Below are positions 37,991-46,291 of a stretch of 46,391 nucleotides of DNA, in pieces; the stretch's first letter is position 1, and each line of letters begins with the position of its first letter. Source of the DNA: Pedosphaera sp. (GTDB lineage: Bacteria; Verrucomicrobiota; Verrucomicrobiia; Limisphaerales; UBA9464); NCBI GenBank assembly GCA_009695205.1, contig SIBK01000033.1, forward strand, positions 1 through 46,391, given 5' to 3'. A program made the translations under genes and the position numbers. A model generated the notes under the pieces. It was not told the origin of the DNA. It worked only from the letters and a program-made list of their open reading frames with translations, and ran no database searches.

Positions 37991-38122
37991 AGTTGTCCGC
38001 CCTCCTTCTTCCCGCACCAATTGTAGCACCATTTCGGCGAACGCCGGGTCGTCTTCCACCATAAGGCACGAGAAGGGAGTACGCTCCCCACGTGGGTTGG
38101 GCACTTCTCGTAGTTCACTCAT
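37976..38122 (-). pseudogene. N-terminal stub of a response-regulator receiver domain
   Basis: Starting at ATG 38122 the frame gives MSELREVPNPRGERTPFSC and then LMVEDDPAFAEMVLQLVREE, a clear beta1-alpha1 receiver-domain start with the paired acidic residues. Similarity stops after about 45 residues (TLAEARAV), where the DNA becomes the coding sequence of the Ig/PPC remnant in another frame. The phospho-acceptor Asp and the rest of the receiver are absent. It is a fragment left at a rearrangement junction rather than a gene. Confidence 0.6.
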
Positions 38123-38302
38123 GCGTGCCGGAGATCGTGAAGACCGCAGGAATCCGAATCAACCGTAGATTCGAATCCTTCATTCCGGACGGATCTCGCC
38201 CCAAGAACTTCTGCCGCGACCTTAAGCCGGCGAGTGAGCGGGTTCATTTGCTTTGGCTCCGAATCCGCCAACCGCGCGGGCCGACGTCACGGAGTCGCGG
38301 CT

Positions 38303-39622
38303 TCAGCTAAACAGCTTCCGCACCGGCTCGCCGCGATCGGTGATCGGCACCGGGCGGTCCAGTTCATCACGCAGCGTCTTTGCAGGATTGATGCCGAGCG
38401 CGCAATGAATCGTGGCGTGTAAGTCGGGCACGGAGACCGGTGTGTCTTCGATCTTCATCCCCAACTCATCGGTCACGCCCACCGACTGCCCTGTCCGCAA
38501 GCCGCCGCCCGCAAGCACGACGCTGAATGCCTTCGCCCAGTGCCCGCGCCCTCCCCCGCCGTCGAATTCGGCCGGACGCCCAAACTCCGTCGCCACCACG
38601 ATCAACGTCTTGTCGAGCAGTCGATGCCGTTCAAGATCCATGACGAGCGTCGCGAGGGATTGGTCGAGATCGCGGATCAGCAGGTGCTGATTCTTGTGCC
38701 CGCCGAGATGTGTGTCCCAGCCGGTGCCGTTGAGGAAATTCAGGTTAAACGAAACTTCGATAAAACGGACGCCCGACTGCACCAGCCGCCGCGCCAGCAG
38801 ACAACGTTGGCCGAACTCGCTCCCGTACTCCTGCCGCAGTGTCGCCGGCTCTCGGCCCAGTTCAAACGCCCGCATGAAGTCGCCCTTCGCCAGCTTAAAG
38901 CTTTCGCCGATTGCTGCGTCGTAGTCGGTGATTTTACGGTCGTCCCGGTGCTTCTCGACATAGCCGGAGCGGAGCTTCGTCAGCAGTTCCTCGCGCCGCT
39001 CGGTGCGTTGTGGAGTGAGGTCCCCGGGTCGGCGAAGGCCGCTTGGGCCAGCCTCGGTACCGAGCAGGTAGATGTAGCCGTAACGCGAACCGAGGAAGCC
39101 GGGACCGCGCGTGACATTCGGATAGCCCATCACCAGATAAGCCGGCACGCCCTCCGCCGCCGCGCCACGTTCGTGGGCGACGATCGAGCCGATGCTGGGA
39201 AACACAGCCGTGCCGCTTGTAGGGCGGCCCGTGTGAACCCGGTTCGTGGCCGCGGCATGTTCGTCGATCACGTCATGGTGAACCGTGCGGACCACCACGA
39301 AACGGTCGAAGACCTTGGCGCAGTTTGTGAGGTGTTCCGTGACCTGCACGCCCGGAATGGCAGTGTCGATCGCCGGGTAAGCGGAGCCAGCGATCTTCTT
39401 GCCGTCGCCCAGCCGCTTCGGATCCCACATGTCGATGTGCGACGCGCCACCCCCGAGCCAGATAAAGATGCAGTGCTCGGCCTGACCGCGCGGATGGCTG
39501 GCCTTCACCTCTTCGGCGACGGTTCGCGCCGTCGGAAAGCCGAGCACTGCGCCGGCGCCGATGCCGCCCGCAGTGTGGAGAAAGTCGCGCCGCGACAGAG
39601 TGGAAAAGCGATTTGGATTCAT
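38303..39622 (-). CDS. Tat-exported DUF1501 protein
   Basis: A 439-residue protein with a twin-arginine signal (STLSRRDFLHTAGGIGAGAV, about 7-26). The remainder is a single DUF1501 domain, related to the alkaline phosphatase/sulfatase fold: CIFIWLGGGASHIDMWDPK near 51-69, HAAATNRVHTGRP (about 124-136), and GWDTHLGGH and VVATEFGRPAEFDGGGGRGH with candidate metal-binding His/Asp. DUF1501 proteins are typically paired with DUF1549/DUF1553 proteins in planctomycetes and Verrucomicrobiota, as here. ATG 39622 directly gives the Tat leader. It starts 20 bases after the rhodanese stop, so the three genes 42806-38303 form one operon. Exact substrate unknown. Confidence 0.9.
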   Translation of the reverse strand: MNPNRFSTLSRRDFLHTAGGIGAGAVLGFPTARTVAEEVKASHPRGQAEHCIFIWLGGGASHIDMWDPKRLGDGKKIAGSAYPAIDTAIPGVQVTEHLTNCAKVFDRFVVVRTVHHDVIDEHAAATNRVHTGRPTSGTAVFPSIGSIVAHERGAAAEGVPAYLVMGYPNVTRGPGFLGSRYGYIYLLGTEAGPSGLRRPGDLTPQRTERREELLTKLRSGYVEKHRDDRKITDYDAAIGESFKLAKGDFMRAFELGREPATLRQEYGSEFGQRCLLARRLVQSGVRFIEVSFNLNFLNGTGWDTHLGGHKNQHLLIRDLDQSLATLVMDLERHRLLDKTLIVVATEFGRPAEFDGGGGRGHWAKAFSVVLAGGGLRTGQSVGVTDELGMKIEDTPVSVPDLHATIHCALGINPAKTLRDELDRPVPITDRGEPVRKLFS

Positions 39623-39642
39623 GAGGGAAGCTCCCTTTCAGT

Positions 39643-40179
39643 TCACGCAGACCGCGCAGGCGGCGGAGAGTTCCACGGCATCCGTGCCATGAGCATTGAC
39701 ATCATGCAACTGTTCGTTAACGCGGCAAAGGTCAGCCCGGCGCCGACAAAGACGGCCAGCCACAGCAACTCCGGTGCTATAAACGCCGCCAGCAGGCCGC
39801 TCGCGAGAATCATCACGCCAGACGTCAACCGCACCTGCCGCTCGAGCGACCACGGCTGCCGCGCATCCTGCTCCGTGCCAAAACCCGCTGCACGCCACAC
39901 GCCCAGGCCGCCCTCGACGTTCACCACTTCCTTGAAGCCGAGTTCCTGCAACCGCTGCTGCGCCTTCGCTGACTGCCCCCCAATCTGGCCCGCGACATAA
40001 ATCGGGCGATCCACCGGCAGCTCCGCGCGGCGCAACGCAAGTTTCCGGCACGGGATCAGCCGCGCGCCCGGAATCCGGCCCGCAGCGAATTCGGGATACT
40101 CGCGCACATCCACGACGAACGGCTTCTCGCCTGACGCGAACAACGTGTGTAGCCGCTTTACATCAATGGTCTGGTTCAT
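39643..40179 (-). CDS. YgaP-like rhodanese/membrane protein lacking the catalytic Cys
   Basis: A 178-residue inner-membrane protein: rhodanese domain (about 5-100), then two membrane helices (about 118-155) and the end SCMMSMLMARMPWNS, as in YgaP-type proteins. A functional rhodanese has a Cys at the start of its active-site loop (HCxxGxRS). Here the loop reads YVAGQIGGQS (61-70), so Gly64 stands in place of Cys, and the Arg of the loop is Gln69. The protein is therefore unlikely to be a sulfurtransferase; it may bind sulfide or persulfide carriers or have a structural role. It lies between the DUF1549/DUF1553 gene (38 bases upstream) and the DUF1501 gene (20 bases downstream), which is an unusual place for such a gene. 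Confidence 0.85.
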   Translation of the reverse strand: MNQTIDVKRLHTLFASGEKPFVVDVREYPEFAAGRIPGARLIPCRKLALRRAELPVDRPIYVAGQIGGQSAKAQQRLQELGFKEVVNVEGGLGVWRAAGFGTEQDARQPWSLERQVRLTSGVMILASGLLAAFIAPELLWLAVFVGAGLTFAALTNSCMMSMLMARMPWNSPPPARSA

Positions 40180-40217
40180 AGCTCAAAGAAATTGGGGTTG
40201 TCGACGCCGAGAAGCGG

Positions 40218-42806
40218 TCATGGCACGAACACAAACTCCGGCGAATTTACCATCGCCCAGAGCCCGTCCTCGGCGCGTTCACGCCATGCGGGCTTGAGCC
40301 GCATCGTCGGCGGATCGCCGAGGCGGGCGGTGCGCTCCTGCTCCTGCTTGATTCGGGTGGCCTCGGGGTGCAGATGGTTGGCCCACGAGACCGCGCGGAG
40401 AGGTTCGTTCACGCGCGTCGACACCTTCTCAAACTCGGTGCTGCGACGCTCGCTGTACCCTTCCGACAGATGCGCCACGAACAGGTCCGTCTCCACACGT
40501 GTCGGCGGACGCGAGAAGACGCGAAGGTAAAGCGCGCGGACGAACTCCGGCAGCGGCTGTTCGCGCAACGCGAGGCGAGTGATCTCGCTGTCGTCGCTCA
40601 GGCGCGCGACGCGACCATGCGCCAGCACACCGTTGGCGAGTGTGGCAGGCTGGACGACGTTTGGCGCTTCGTCGCGCACGGTTAACGGGCTTTGGCGCGA
40701 CTCGCGCCAGCCGAAGGTGGCCAGCGTATCAACGATCCCCTGCGCGCGCGGGATCGAGAGTGCGGGACGGTCACGCTCGTTCGAGAGCGACGCAAACTCC
40801 CACGCCCGCTGCGGCGTTCCGAGGTTATTGAATTCCTTCACCGGTCGGCGCGAATCCACGTCCATGTTTAGTTCCTCCGCGTTGAAGAGCTTGCCCGCGG
40901 CGAAGAAGAGCGAATCCACCAACTGTTCCGCGCTCAGCCGCCGGCGGGCTGGCGATGCGAACAGTCGTTCGTTAAAGGGCTTTTCCTCGGAACCCCCGCG
41001 GCAGACTTCGCGCTGGTAGGCTTCGGAATTCAGGATCAAGCGCGAGACGTGCTTGAGGTCGTAGTCGTGCGTGATGAGCTGGCGCGCAAGGTAGTCGAGA
41101 AGCTCAGGATGTGAGGGCGTCGTTTCCTCCCAATCGTCCACCGGTTCGACCAGACCCCAGCCCAGATAGCGCTTCCACACGCGGTTCACCAGGACGCGGG
41201 CGAAGCGTGGGTTGCGCGCATCGGTGACGAGCGCCGCCAGCTTCTCGCGCGAGTCACCGGGTCGACGCAGCAGACCTTCCGGCAATTCGGATTCCGCCAG
41301 AAGCGTCCCAAACGGCCACGCGGGTTCGACCTTGCTGCCGGGCGCGAGCGTGACCTTAACCTTCCGGCCCAGGGTGATGTGCGCGTTGGTGGGAATCGAA
41401 CTCGACCAAGGCAGTTCCTGCGGCGCGCGCTTGAGCATCGCAGCGAGGCTGAAAAGGTCCCGTTGCTTGAAGTCGTGATGCGGCGCATCGTGGCAGCGGG
41501 CGCACTGCATCTGCATGCCGAGAAACGCCTGCGCGATGATCTGCGCCTTTTGCGCCATCGGCACGTCGTTCTCGCTCGCGAGCGCGAAGCCCGCCGGGCC
41601 CCCGTAGTAAGCGCTGCCCTCCATCGAAATCAGCTCGGTGGCGAAGCGGTCCATCGGAAGGTTGTCGCTGAACGCCTCGTGCAGCCACCAGCGGAACGGC
41701 CCGGTGTTGTTCAGCATCGGCTTCACGATGCCGGGGTTCTCGGCCAGCACGTCCTGCCAGTAACTGACCCAATGATCCGCCCAGCCAGGCTGCGCCAGGA
41801 GGCGGTCGATGACGCGGGCGCGCTTGTCGGGCTGCACATCACGGGCGAAATCCTCGACCAGTTCCGGTGGCGGGATCATGCCGATCGCATCGAGCGACAC
41901 GCGGCGGAGGAAGGCGAAATCGTCCGTGAGCGGCCCGGGCATGACCGAAACCTGCTTCAGTTTGGCGGAGATAAAAGCATCGATGGAGGCAGTCTCTGGT
42001 TTCGAGTTGGTGGTTTCGAGTTGGTGTCGGGCCAGATCGTGGCGCTTCTGCCAGTAGGCTTCTTCCGGGGCCGCGATCCTGCGCCGGGCGGAGACATCGT
42101 GCCCGCGCCAGAAGCGCTTCTGTCCCGCTGTGAATTCATCAAAGCTGACTTCGCCCAGTGGAACGCGCAGTTGCGGCGTCGGTGTCAGCAGGTGGAACTC
42201 CTCCGGCGAATCGCAGGCGCAAGCAGTCGCGACCATGAGTTCGCCCAGTTCTGGCCGGCGATCTTTCAGCGCGATCAGCGCTTCGAGCTTGAAGACATGG
42301 GGTTGGCCGTCGGCGACGAAATGGGTCAGCGACTCGAAGTGGCCGGGTCGAAGCGTGCGGAGCCCCGGCGCGAGAGCCTTCGGGATCTCGGGCACTTCCT
42401 CGTGGCCGTCAGCCTTGAAGTCCGGAAAACGGGTGTTCAACACCTCGTGGCCATCGATGAATAAACGCGCGCCCGTGTGGGCTCGCAGCAGCAGGCGGTG
42501 CTCGCCTGCCGATAGCGCGACCGTTGCCGTGGCACGGAAGAGGAATGGTTTGCCGCGATCCACCTTCACACCGTGCTCGTTATAGCGCGTGGGTAGCGCG
42601 ACGAAACCGAACGCCGGCTCAGTGTAGCTCTCGGACGGCGCGGGCGCGGTATCTCCCCACTTCGCCTCGTCGGGAACGCCTTCGACGATCTCGACGCGGA
42701 TGGAATCGGCGGCGCTCACGCGCAGCCAGCCAACGAGGAACCAGGCCAGCAGCAAACCGATCCGCAGCACGGTCACGGGCGGGTCGGAACACCGTTGAGG
42801 GATCAC
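40218..42806 (-). CDS. PA14-like / DUF1549 / DUF1553 secreted cytochrome-like protein
   Basis: An 862-residue exported protein. N-terminal signal (VLRIGLLLAWFLVGWLRVSA, about 13-32), a PA14-like beta domain (about 35-180, e.g. LRAHTGARLFIDGHEV), DUF1549 (about 275-470; begins IDAFISAKLKQV and has the heme-type motif CARCH in QMQCARCHDAPHH), then DUF1553 (about 520-850; LVNRVWKRYLGWGLVEPVDD, and LILNSEAYQRE). In the family, CxxCH binds heme c, so it is probably a periplasmic electron carrier or carrier-linked enzyme; the partner is unknown. ATG 42806 precedes the signal. It is the first gene of a three-gene operon with the rhodanese and DUF1501 proteins. The gene is intact, unlike its shorter relative at the window end. 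Confidence 0.88.
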   Translation of the reverse strand: MIPQRCSDPPVTVLRIGLLLAWFLVGWLRVSAADSIRVEIVEGVPDEAKWGDTAPAPSESYTEPAFGFVALPTRYNEHGVKVDRGKPFLFRATATVALSAGEHRLLLRAHTGARLFIDGHEVLNTRFPDFKADGHEEVPEIPKALAPGLRTLRPGHFESLTHFVADGQPHVFKLEALIALKDRRPELGELMVATACACDSPEEFHLLTPTPQLRVPLGEVSFDEFTAGQKRFWRGHDVSARRRIAAPEEAYWQKRHDLARHQLETTNSKPETASIDAFISAKLKQVSVMPGPLTDDFAFLRRVSLDAIGMIPPPELVEDFARDVQPDKRARVIDRLLAQPGWADHWVSYWQDVLAENPGIVKPMLNNTGPFRWWLHEAFSDNLPMDRFATELISMEGSAYYGGPAGFALASENDVPMAQKAQIIAQAFLGMQMQCARCHDAPHHDFKQRDLFSLAAMLKRAPQELPWSSSIPTNAHITLGRKVKVTLAPGSKVEPAWPFGTLLAESELPEGLLRRPGDSREKLAALVTDARNPRFARVLVNRVWKRYLGWGLVEPVDDWEETTPSHPELLDYLARQLITHDYDLKHVSRLILNSEAYQREVCRGGSEEKPFNERLFASPARRRLSAEQLVDSLFFAAGKLFNAEELNMDVDSRRPVKEFNNLGTPQRAWEFASLSNERDRPALSIPRAQGIVDTLATFGWRESRQSPLTVRDEAPNVVQPATLANGVLAHGRVARLSDDSEITRLALREQPLPEFVRALYLRVFSRPPTRVETDLFVAHLSEGYSERRSTEFEKVSTRVNEPLRAVSWANHLHPEATRIKQEQERTARLGDPPTMRLKPAWRERAEDGLWAMVNSPEFVFVP

Positions 42807-43005
42807 GACTGGTAGCGTATCGCGGATTGAGCGGCTGGCAACCCTGAAGCCGCAGTCGCTGCTGTTGTGCTCGTCGGCGATTTCAACGCCCCTGCGAAGG
42901 AGAATCCCGCCTAAGACCTCCTTCAGAAGGGCGGAGGACCCACCCCCAGCTGGTTCGCGGCCGAGGAACGGCGCAACGAAGATGTGGATTCGTTCAATCG
43001 CTGCG

Positions 43006-44202
43006 CTACGGTCGGGATGTTTTCCCCGGAGTCGCAGGCTTCGAGATCAACAGGTTCTCAAACAAGTAGAGTCCGCTCCGCCCGGGAACGACGAGGTCGA
43101 CGTCGCCATCGCCATCGATGTCGATCGCCCGTGGGTCAAGCCCGATGCCCGCCGGGCCGCCTTTGGGCATTATTTCGTAGCGATTGAATTTTCCGGCTGC
43201 CTTATTGAATTCGTAACGATACATGACCTGCGGATCCAGGGCTCCCGGATCCGAGAGCCCGTGGGCGCGGTAACGTTTGCCGTTCACGAATTCAGGGATG
43301 CCGTTCTTGTCGAGATCCACCCAGAGGGGGCTGTGGCCGACCGACCACGTGTCGTCGATCAGGTGCTTCGTCCAGGCGCGTTTGCCGTCCATCCGGGTCT
43401 GCTCCATCCAATAGGTGCCGTAGGCGTGGCCCGCGGACCAAACTAAATCGTTGTCGCAGTCGTCGTCCACGTCAGCGATGATCACCGGAATCGACGCCTG
43501 TCCCAGGCTGAACTCGGGATGCCAGATCCATTCGCCAATCCGGTGATCCACGGGTGCCTCAAGCCAGCCGTCGGGCCCGATGATGTCGCTACGGCCATCA
43601 CCGTTGATGTCGCCAAAGCCGCCGCCGTGGCCGCTCGCCCTTTGCGGGAGATCGTGGCGGACCCATTTGGGTTCGGCTTTCGGTTCGCCCGGCAGCAGCT
43701 CCCACCACGCGCTGAAATTCCCACCACGCGGCAACACATCCAATCGTCCGTCCCCATCGATATCGTAGAGCCTGCCGGTCTCCATGGTACCGGGGGTGGC
43801 GATCAAGTGCTTCTTCCATTCGCCGAGTCCCGGGCCGGGATGCTCGACCCAGAAAATCGAACGGCTGCGCCAGTTAACGTTGATCAAGTCGGTCCAACCG
43901 TCGTGATTCACGTCCAGCTCGAGGTGCGAATAGCCGTCAAATTCAGGCGGGTCTCCTAGTTTCTCGACTTCGCGGACGAAATGCTTCTTCCAGCCGGGCC
44001 CCTCATACCAAAAACCGCCACAGACTATATCCAGCTTGCCATCGCGATTTACATCCATCACAGAGCACGCTTCGTACGTGGAGTCGGCGTTGATCGGGTG
44101 GAGGCGAAATTCCAAATCGGCGGATTGCAGCGGAGCGGCGCCGGTCGAAAGCAGCGTGGTTGCCAACCAACAACAATTGAGCGAGGCAGCGGGGCGGGAC
44201 AT
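43006..44202 (-). CDS. Secreted FG-GAP/VCBS-repeat protein
   Basis: A 398-residue exported protein, assuming ATG 44202 (MSRPAASLNCCWLATTLLST), which begins a signal peptide; an in-frame ATG at 44316 adds 38 residues without similarity. The body is a beta-propeller of FG-GAP-like repeats with DxNxDGxxD-type calcium sites, e.g. DVNRDGKLDIVCGG, DVNHDGWTDLINV, DIDGDGRLDVLPRG and DIDGDGDVDLVVPG near the end. Such proteins sit on the cell surface or in the periplasm and often bind sugars or proteins. It is transcribed in the same direction as the DUF1549-rhodanese-DUF1501 operon, whose first start lies about 200 bases beyond its stop, so co-transcription is possible but not required. Confidence 0.85.
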   Translation of the reverse strand: MSRPAASLNCCWLATTLLSTGAAPLQSADLEFRLHPINADSTYEACSVMDVNRDGKLDIVCGGFWYEGPGWKKHFVREVEKLGDPPEFDGYSHLELDVNHDGWTDLINVNWRSRSIFWVEHPGPGLGEWKKHLIATPGTMETGRLYDIDGDGRLDVLPRGGNFSAWWELLPGEPKAEPKWVRHDLPQRASGHGGGFGDINGDGRSDIIGPDGWLEAPVDHRIGEWIWHPEFSLGQASIPVIIADVDDDCDNDLVWSAGHAYGTYWMEQTRMDGKRAWTKHLIDDTWSVGHSPLWVDLDKNGIPEFVNGKRYRAHGLSDPGALDPQVMYRYEFNKAAGKFNRYEIMPKGGPAGIGLDPRAIDIDGDGDVDLVVPGRSGLYLFENLLISKPATPGKTSRP

Positions 44203-44429
44203 TGGCGCGGAGTGTATCCTCCGGAAAACGGCGAACAAGGCCAAAGCTCCCAGCAACATTTCATCAACGAACCGCGGAGCGTCAACAAATCGACTTCCAG
44301 CAATGAAAGTCGCCAAGAGTCTTCTGATGATTTTCCAGGCATTAGAGAGATCTTGTTCGGCTCCAGAATGGATCGTTGACTTCGAATCGTCCAGCTACTT
44401 CAATGCTACAAACATTGCCCGAGATTTCT
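44203..44429. promoter_or_regulatory. Divergent promoter region
   Basis: About 230 bases between two divergent genes (FG-GAP protein on minus, prepilin on plus). It must hold both promoters if the chosen starts are right. No specific operator, riboswitch or sigma-factor box could be recognised. Confidence 0.35.
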
Positions 44430-45308
44430 ATGAACCTGATTCCTTCTTCTTTCGAAAGCCGAGGTCGCAGCCCTTCACTGGGAAAGTTCCGCTTGCTGCG
44501 CGGGGGCCGGCCCCGCGGCTTTACGCTAATCGAACTCCTCGTTGTTATTGCGATCATCGCCATTCTTGCCGGGATGTTACTTCCCGCACTGGCGAAAGCG
44601 AAGACCAAGGCTCACGGCGTTTCATGCATGAGCAACCAAAAGCAGCTCGCATTGGCATGGATCCTCTATACGGACGATCACAACGACAATCTGGTCTGGA
44701 ACGAACTCTCGTCCGACGGTGTTGGGTGGGTGCGCGGCGTTCTCGACTACAACGGCAGCAATCCCCATAACACCAACACCGCGGGCCTGATCAATCCGGA
44801 TTACGCGAAGCTTGCGCCTTACACAAAATCTCCCGGCATCTATAAGTGCCCAGCGGATCGCAGTTACGTTGTGATCAAGGGGCAGCGTTTTCCGCGTGTC
44901 CGCAGCCTGTCGATGAGCCAGGCGATGAATTCTCGCGACGACTGGCTGAGTCACGTCACCAAGAAAAAATATAATGTCTTTCGCAAAGGTTCCGACATTC
45001 AAGTGATGGGGCACTCGAAGGCGTTCGTTTTCATTGATGAACATCCCGACAGCATCAACTATGGCGACGTCGCCGTGGCCATGAACGACGGCGCCCCTCC
45101 GTCCAGTATTTACATCATTGATTACCCCGCCAGCACCCATAACGGTTCTGGCGGGCTCAGCTTCGCCGATGGCCATGCGGAAATTCACAAATGGGTGGAC
45201 AGCCGCACGAAACTGCCATGGAAGAATCTGTCGATGGCATTGGTTGTTCCTTCACCAGGAAACCTCGACATGGTCTGGCTATCCGACCATTCGTCGATTG
45301 CACGGTGA
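44430..45308 (+). CDS. Type II secretion prepilin-like protein with H-X9-DG C-terminus
   Basis: A 292-residue pseudopilin-type protein. After a basic leader of 30 residues comes the prepilin peptidase site G30/F31 with Glu35 ([20 protein letters not shown]), so cleavage and N-methylation by a PilD-type peptidase are expected. The C-terminus contains His237, nine residues, then Asp247-Gly248 ([12 protein letters not shown]), exactly the H-X9-DG signature of the large family of Planctomycetota/Verrucomicrobiota prepilin-like proteins. ATG 44430 is preferred because it gives a normal leader; an in-frame ATG at 44376 lies upstream. Its role is probably in a type II secretion/pseudopilus-like or surface structure; no other secretion genes lie in this window. 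Confidence 0.88.
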   Translation: MNLIPSSFESRGRSPSLGKFRLLRGGRPRGFTLIELLVVIAIIAILAGMLLPALAKAKTKAHGVSCMSNQKQLALAWILYTDDHNDNLVWNELSSDGVGWVRGVLDYNGSNPHNTNTAGLINPDYAKLAPYTKSPGIYKCPADRSYVVIKGQRFPRVRSLSMSQAMNSRDDWLSHVTKKKYNVFRKGSDIQVMGHSKAFVFIDEHPDSINYGDVAVAMNDGAPPSSIYIIDYPASTHNGSGGLSFADGHAEIHKWVDSRTKLPWKNLSMALVVPSPGNLDMVWLSDHSSIAR

Positions 45309-45348
45309 TACCCCAATGGGCCTGTCCCATCATCCCGATTGGACTTGT

Positions 45349-46194
45349 ATGCAACGTTTCCTCCGTGCGATTCTCGCGGGTTGCTGCGTGTCGATTGGCT
45401 CACAGGGCGCCGTGCCCACGTTGAATCCACTCGGCGCCTGGCTGTTTGTACCCCCAGCCGATATCGCTCCACCGCAGGTGCGTGCGGCCGACACGGTCCG
45501 CAACGGCGTCGATGCCTTCATCCTGGCCCGCCTGGAAGAGAAGCGGCTTTCGCTGTCGCCCGAAGCAACGCCCCACATTCTTGTTCGCCGGCTTTACCTC
45601 GAGCTGATCGGTCTGCCGCCCACTCCGGCAGAGGTCGAAGTCTTTGTGCACGACACCGATCCCAAGGCGTGGGGGCGGCTCGTGGACCGACTCCTGAGCG
45701 ACTCGCGGTACGGCGAACGTTGGGCGCGATTCTGGCTGGACCTCGCCCGCTATGCCGACTCTGCCGGCTACGAGGGGGATCCAGATCTGCCGCATGCCTG
45801 GCGCTACCGGGACTATGTCATCGACGCCTTCAACCAGGACAAACCCTACGACCTCTTCATCCTCGAAGAAATCATGGGCGCGGGCGACCTGCCGGAGCCG
45901 AAGCCCGAGCAGACGGTCGCACTCACATTTCTTCGCCTGGCGCCGTTTACCGAACCGCGCGGCGATGCCTCACGTCACGAAATGCTTAGCGAAAGTGACC
46001 GGGACCGTCAGTTCGGTCTTTCTGGGTCTCACCGTCGGTTGCGCACAATGTCACGATCACAAGTACGAGCGCATTCCAACGAGGGATTTCTATCGCATGA
46101 AGGCCTTCTTTGCGACGGTGCAAATTCCGCGCCCACTGCCAGGCGACGGATTCCAACTGGGCGGGCCGTTGCCCGCAGATTTTTTTGGGTCTTC
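45349..46194 (+). pseudogene. DUF1549 protein fragment with a frameshift and truncated 3' end
   Basis: From ATG 45349 a signal peptide ([20 protein letters not shown]) is followed by a good DUF1549 domain: [50 protein letters not shown]. Near 45985-45995 the frame shifts by one base (HEMLSE changes to [20 protein letters not shown]), after which the CxxCH motif ([14 protein letters not shown]) and [18 protein letters not shown] continue in the new frame. At about 46190 homology ends (LPADFFG) and unrelated sequence with a palindrome follows. The expected middle part and DUF1553 are missing. This gene is a broken, smaller relative of the intact one at 40218-42806. Confidence 0.75.
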
Positions 46195-46247
46195 GCGTAC
46201 TCGAGTGGGTGAATTTGAGCATTTTGCGGTGTCGAAGCGAGGTAGAG

Positions 46248-46291
46248 GTAGCAGGGGGACGAGCTTTGAGCCTTAGCTCGCGCCCCCCTAC
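46248..46291. repeat. Imperfect palindrome (possible intergenic REP-like element)
   Basis: The arms GTAGCAGGGGGACGAGCT (46248-46265) and AGCTCGCGCCCCCCTAC (46275-46291) are inverted repeats with a 9-base loop and a few mismatches. There is no T-tract that would make it a typical intrinsic terminator. It lies just after the truncation point of the DUF1549 fragment, so it could be a terminator-like structure, a REP element, or the end of an inserted element; a second copy was not seen within the window. Confidence 0.6.

Noticed and set aside
38540..40000. 486-residue plus-strand frame over the DUF1501/rhodanese genes
   Set aside because: It runs antisense to two well-supported genes, has no recognisable domain and a shadow-like composition.
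41379..42464. 361-residue plus-strand frame over the DUF1549/DUF1553 gene
   Set aside because: Antisense shadow of a gene with clear family motifs and a signal peptide.
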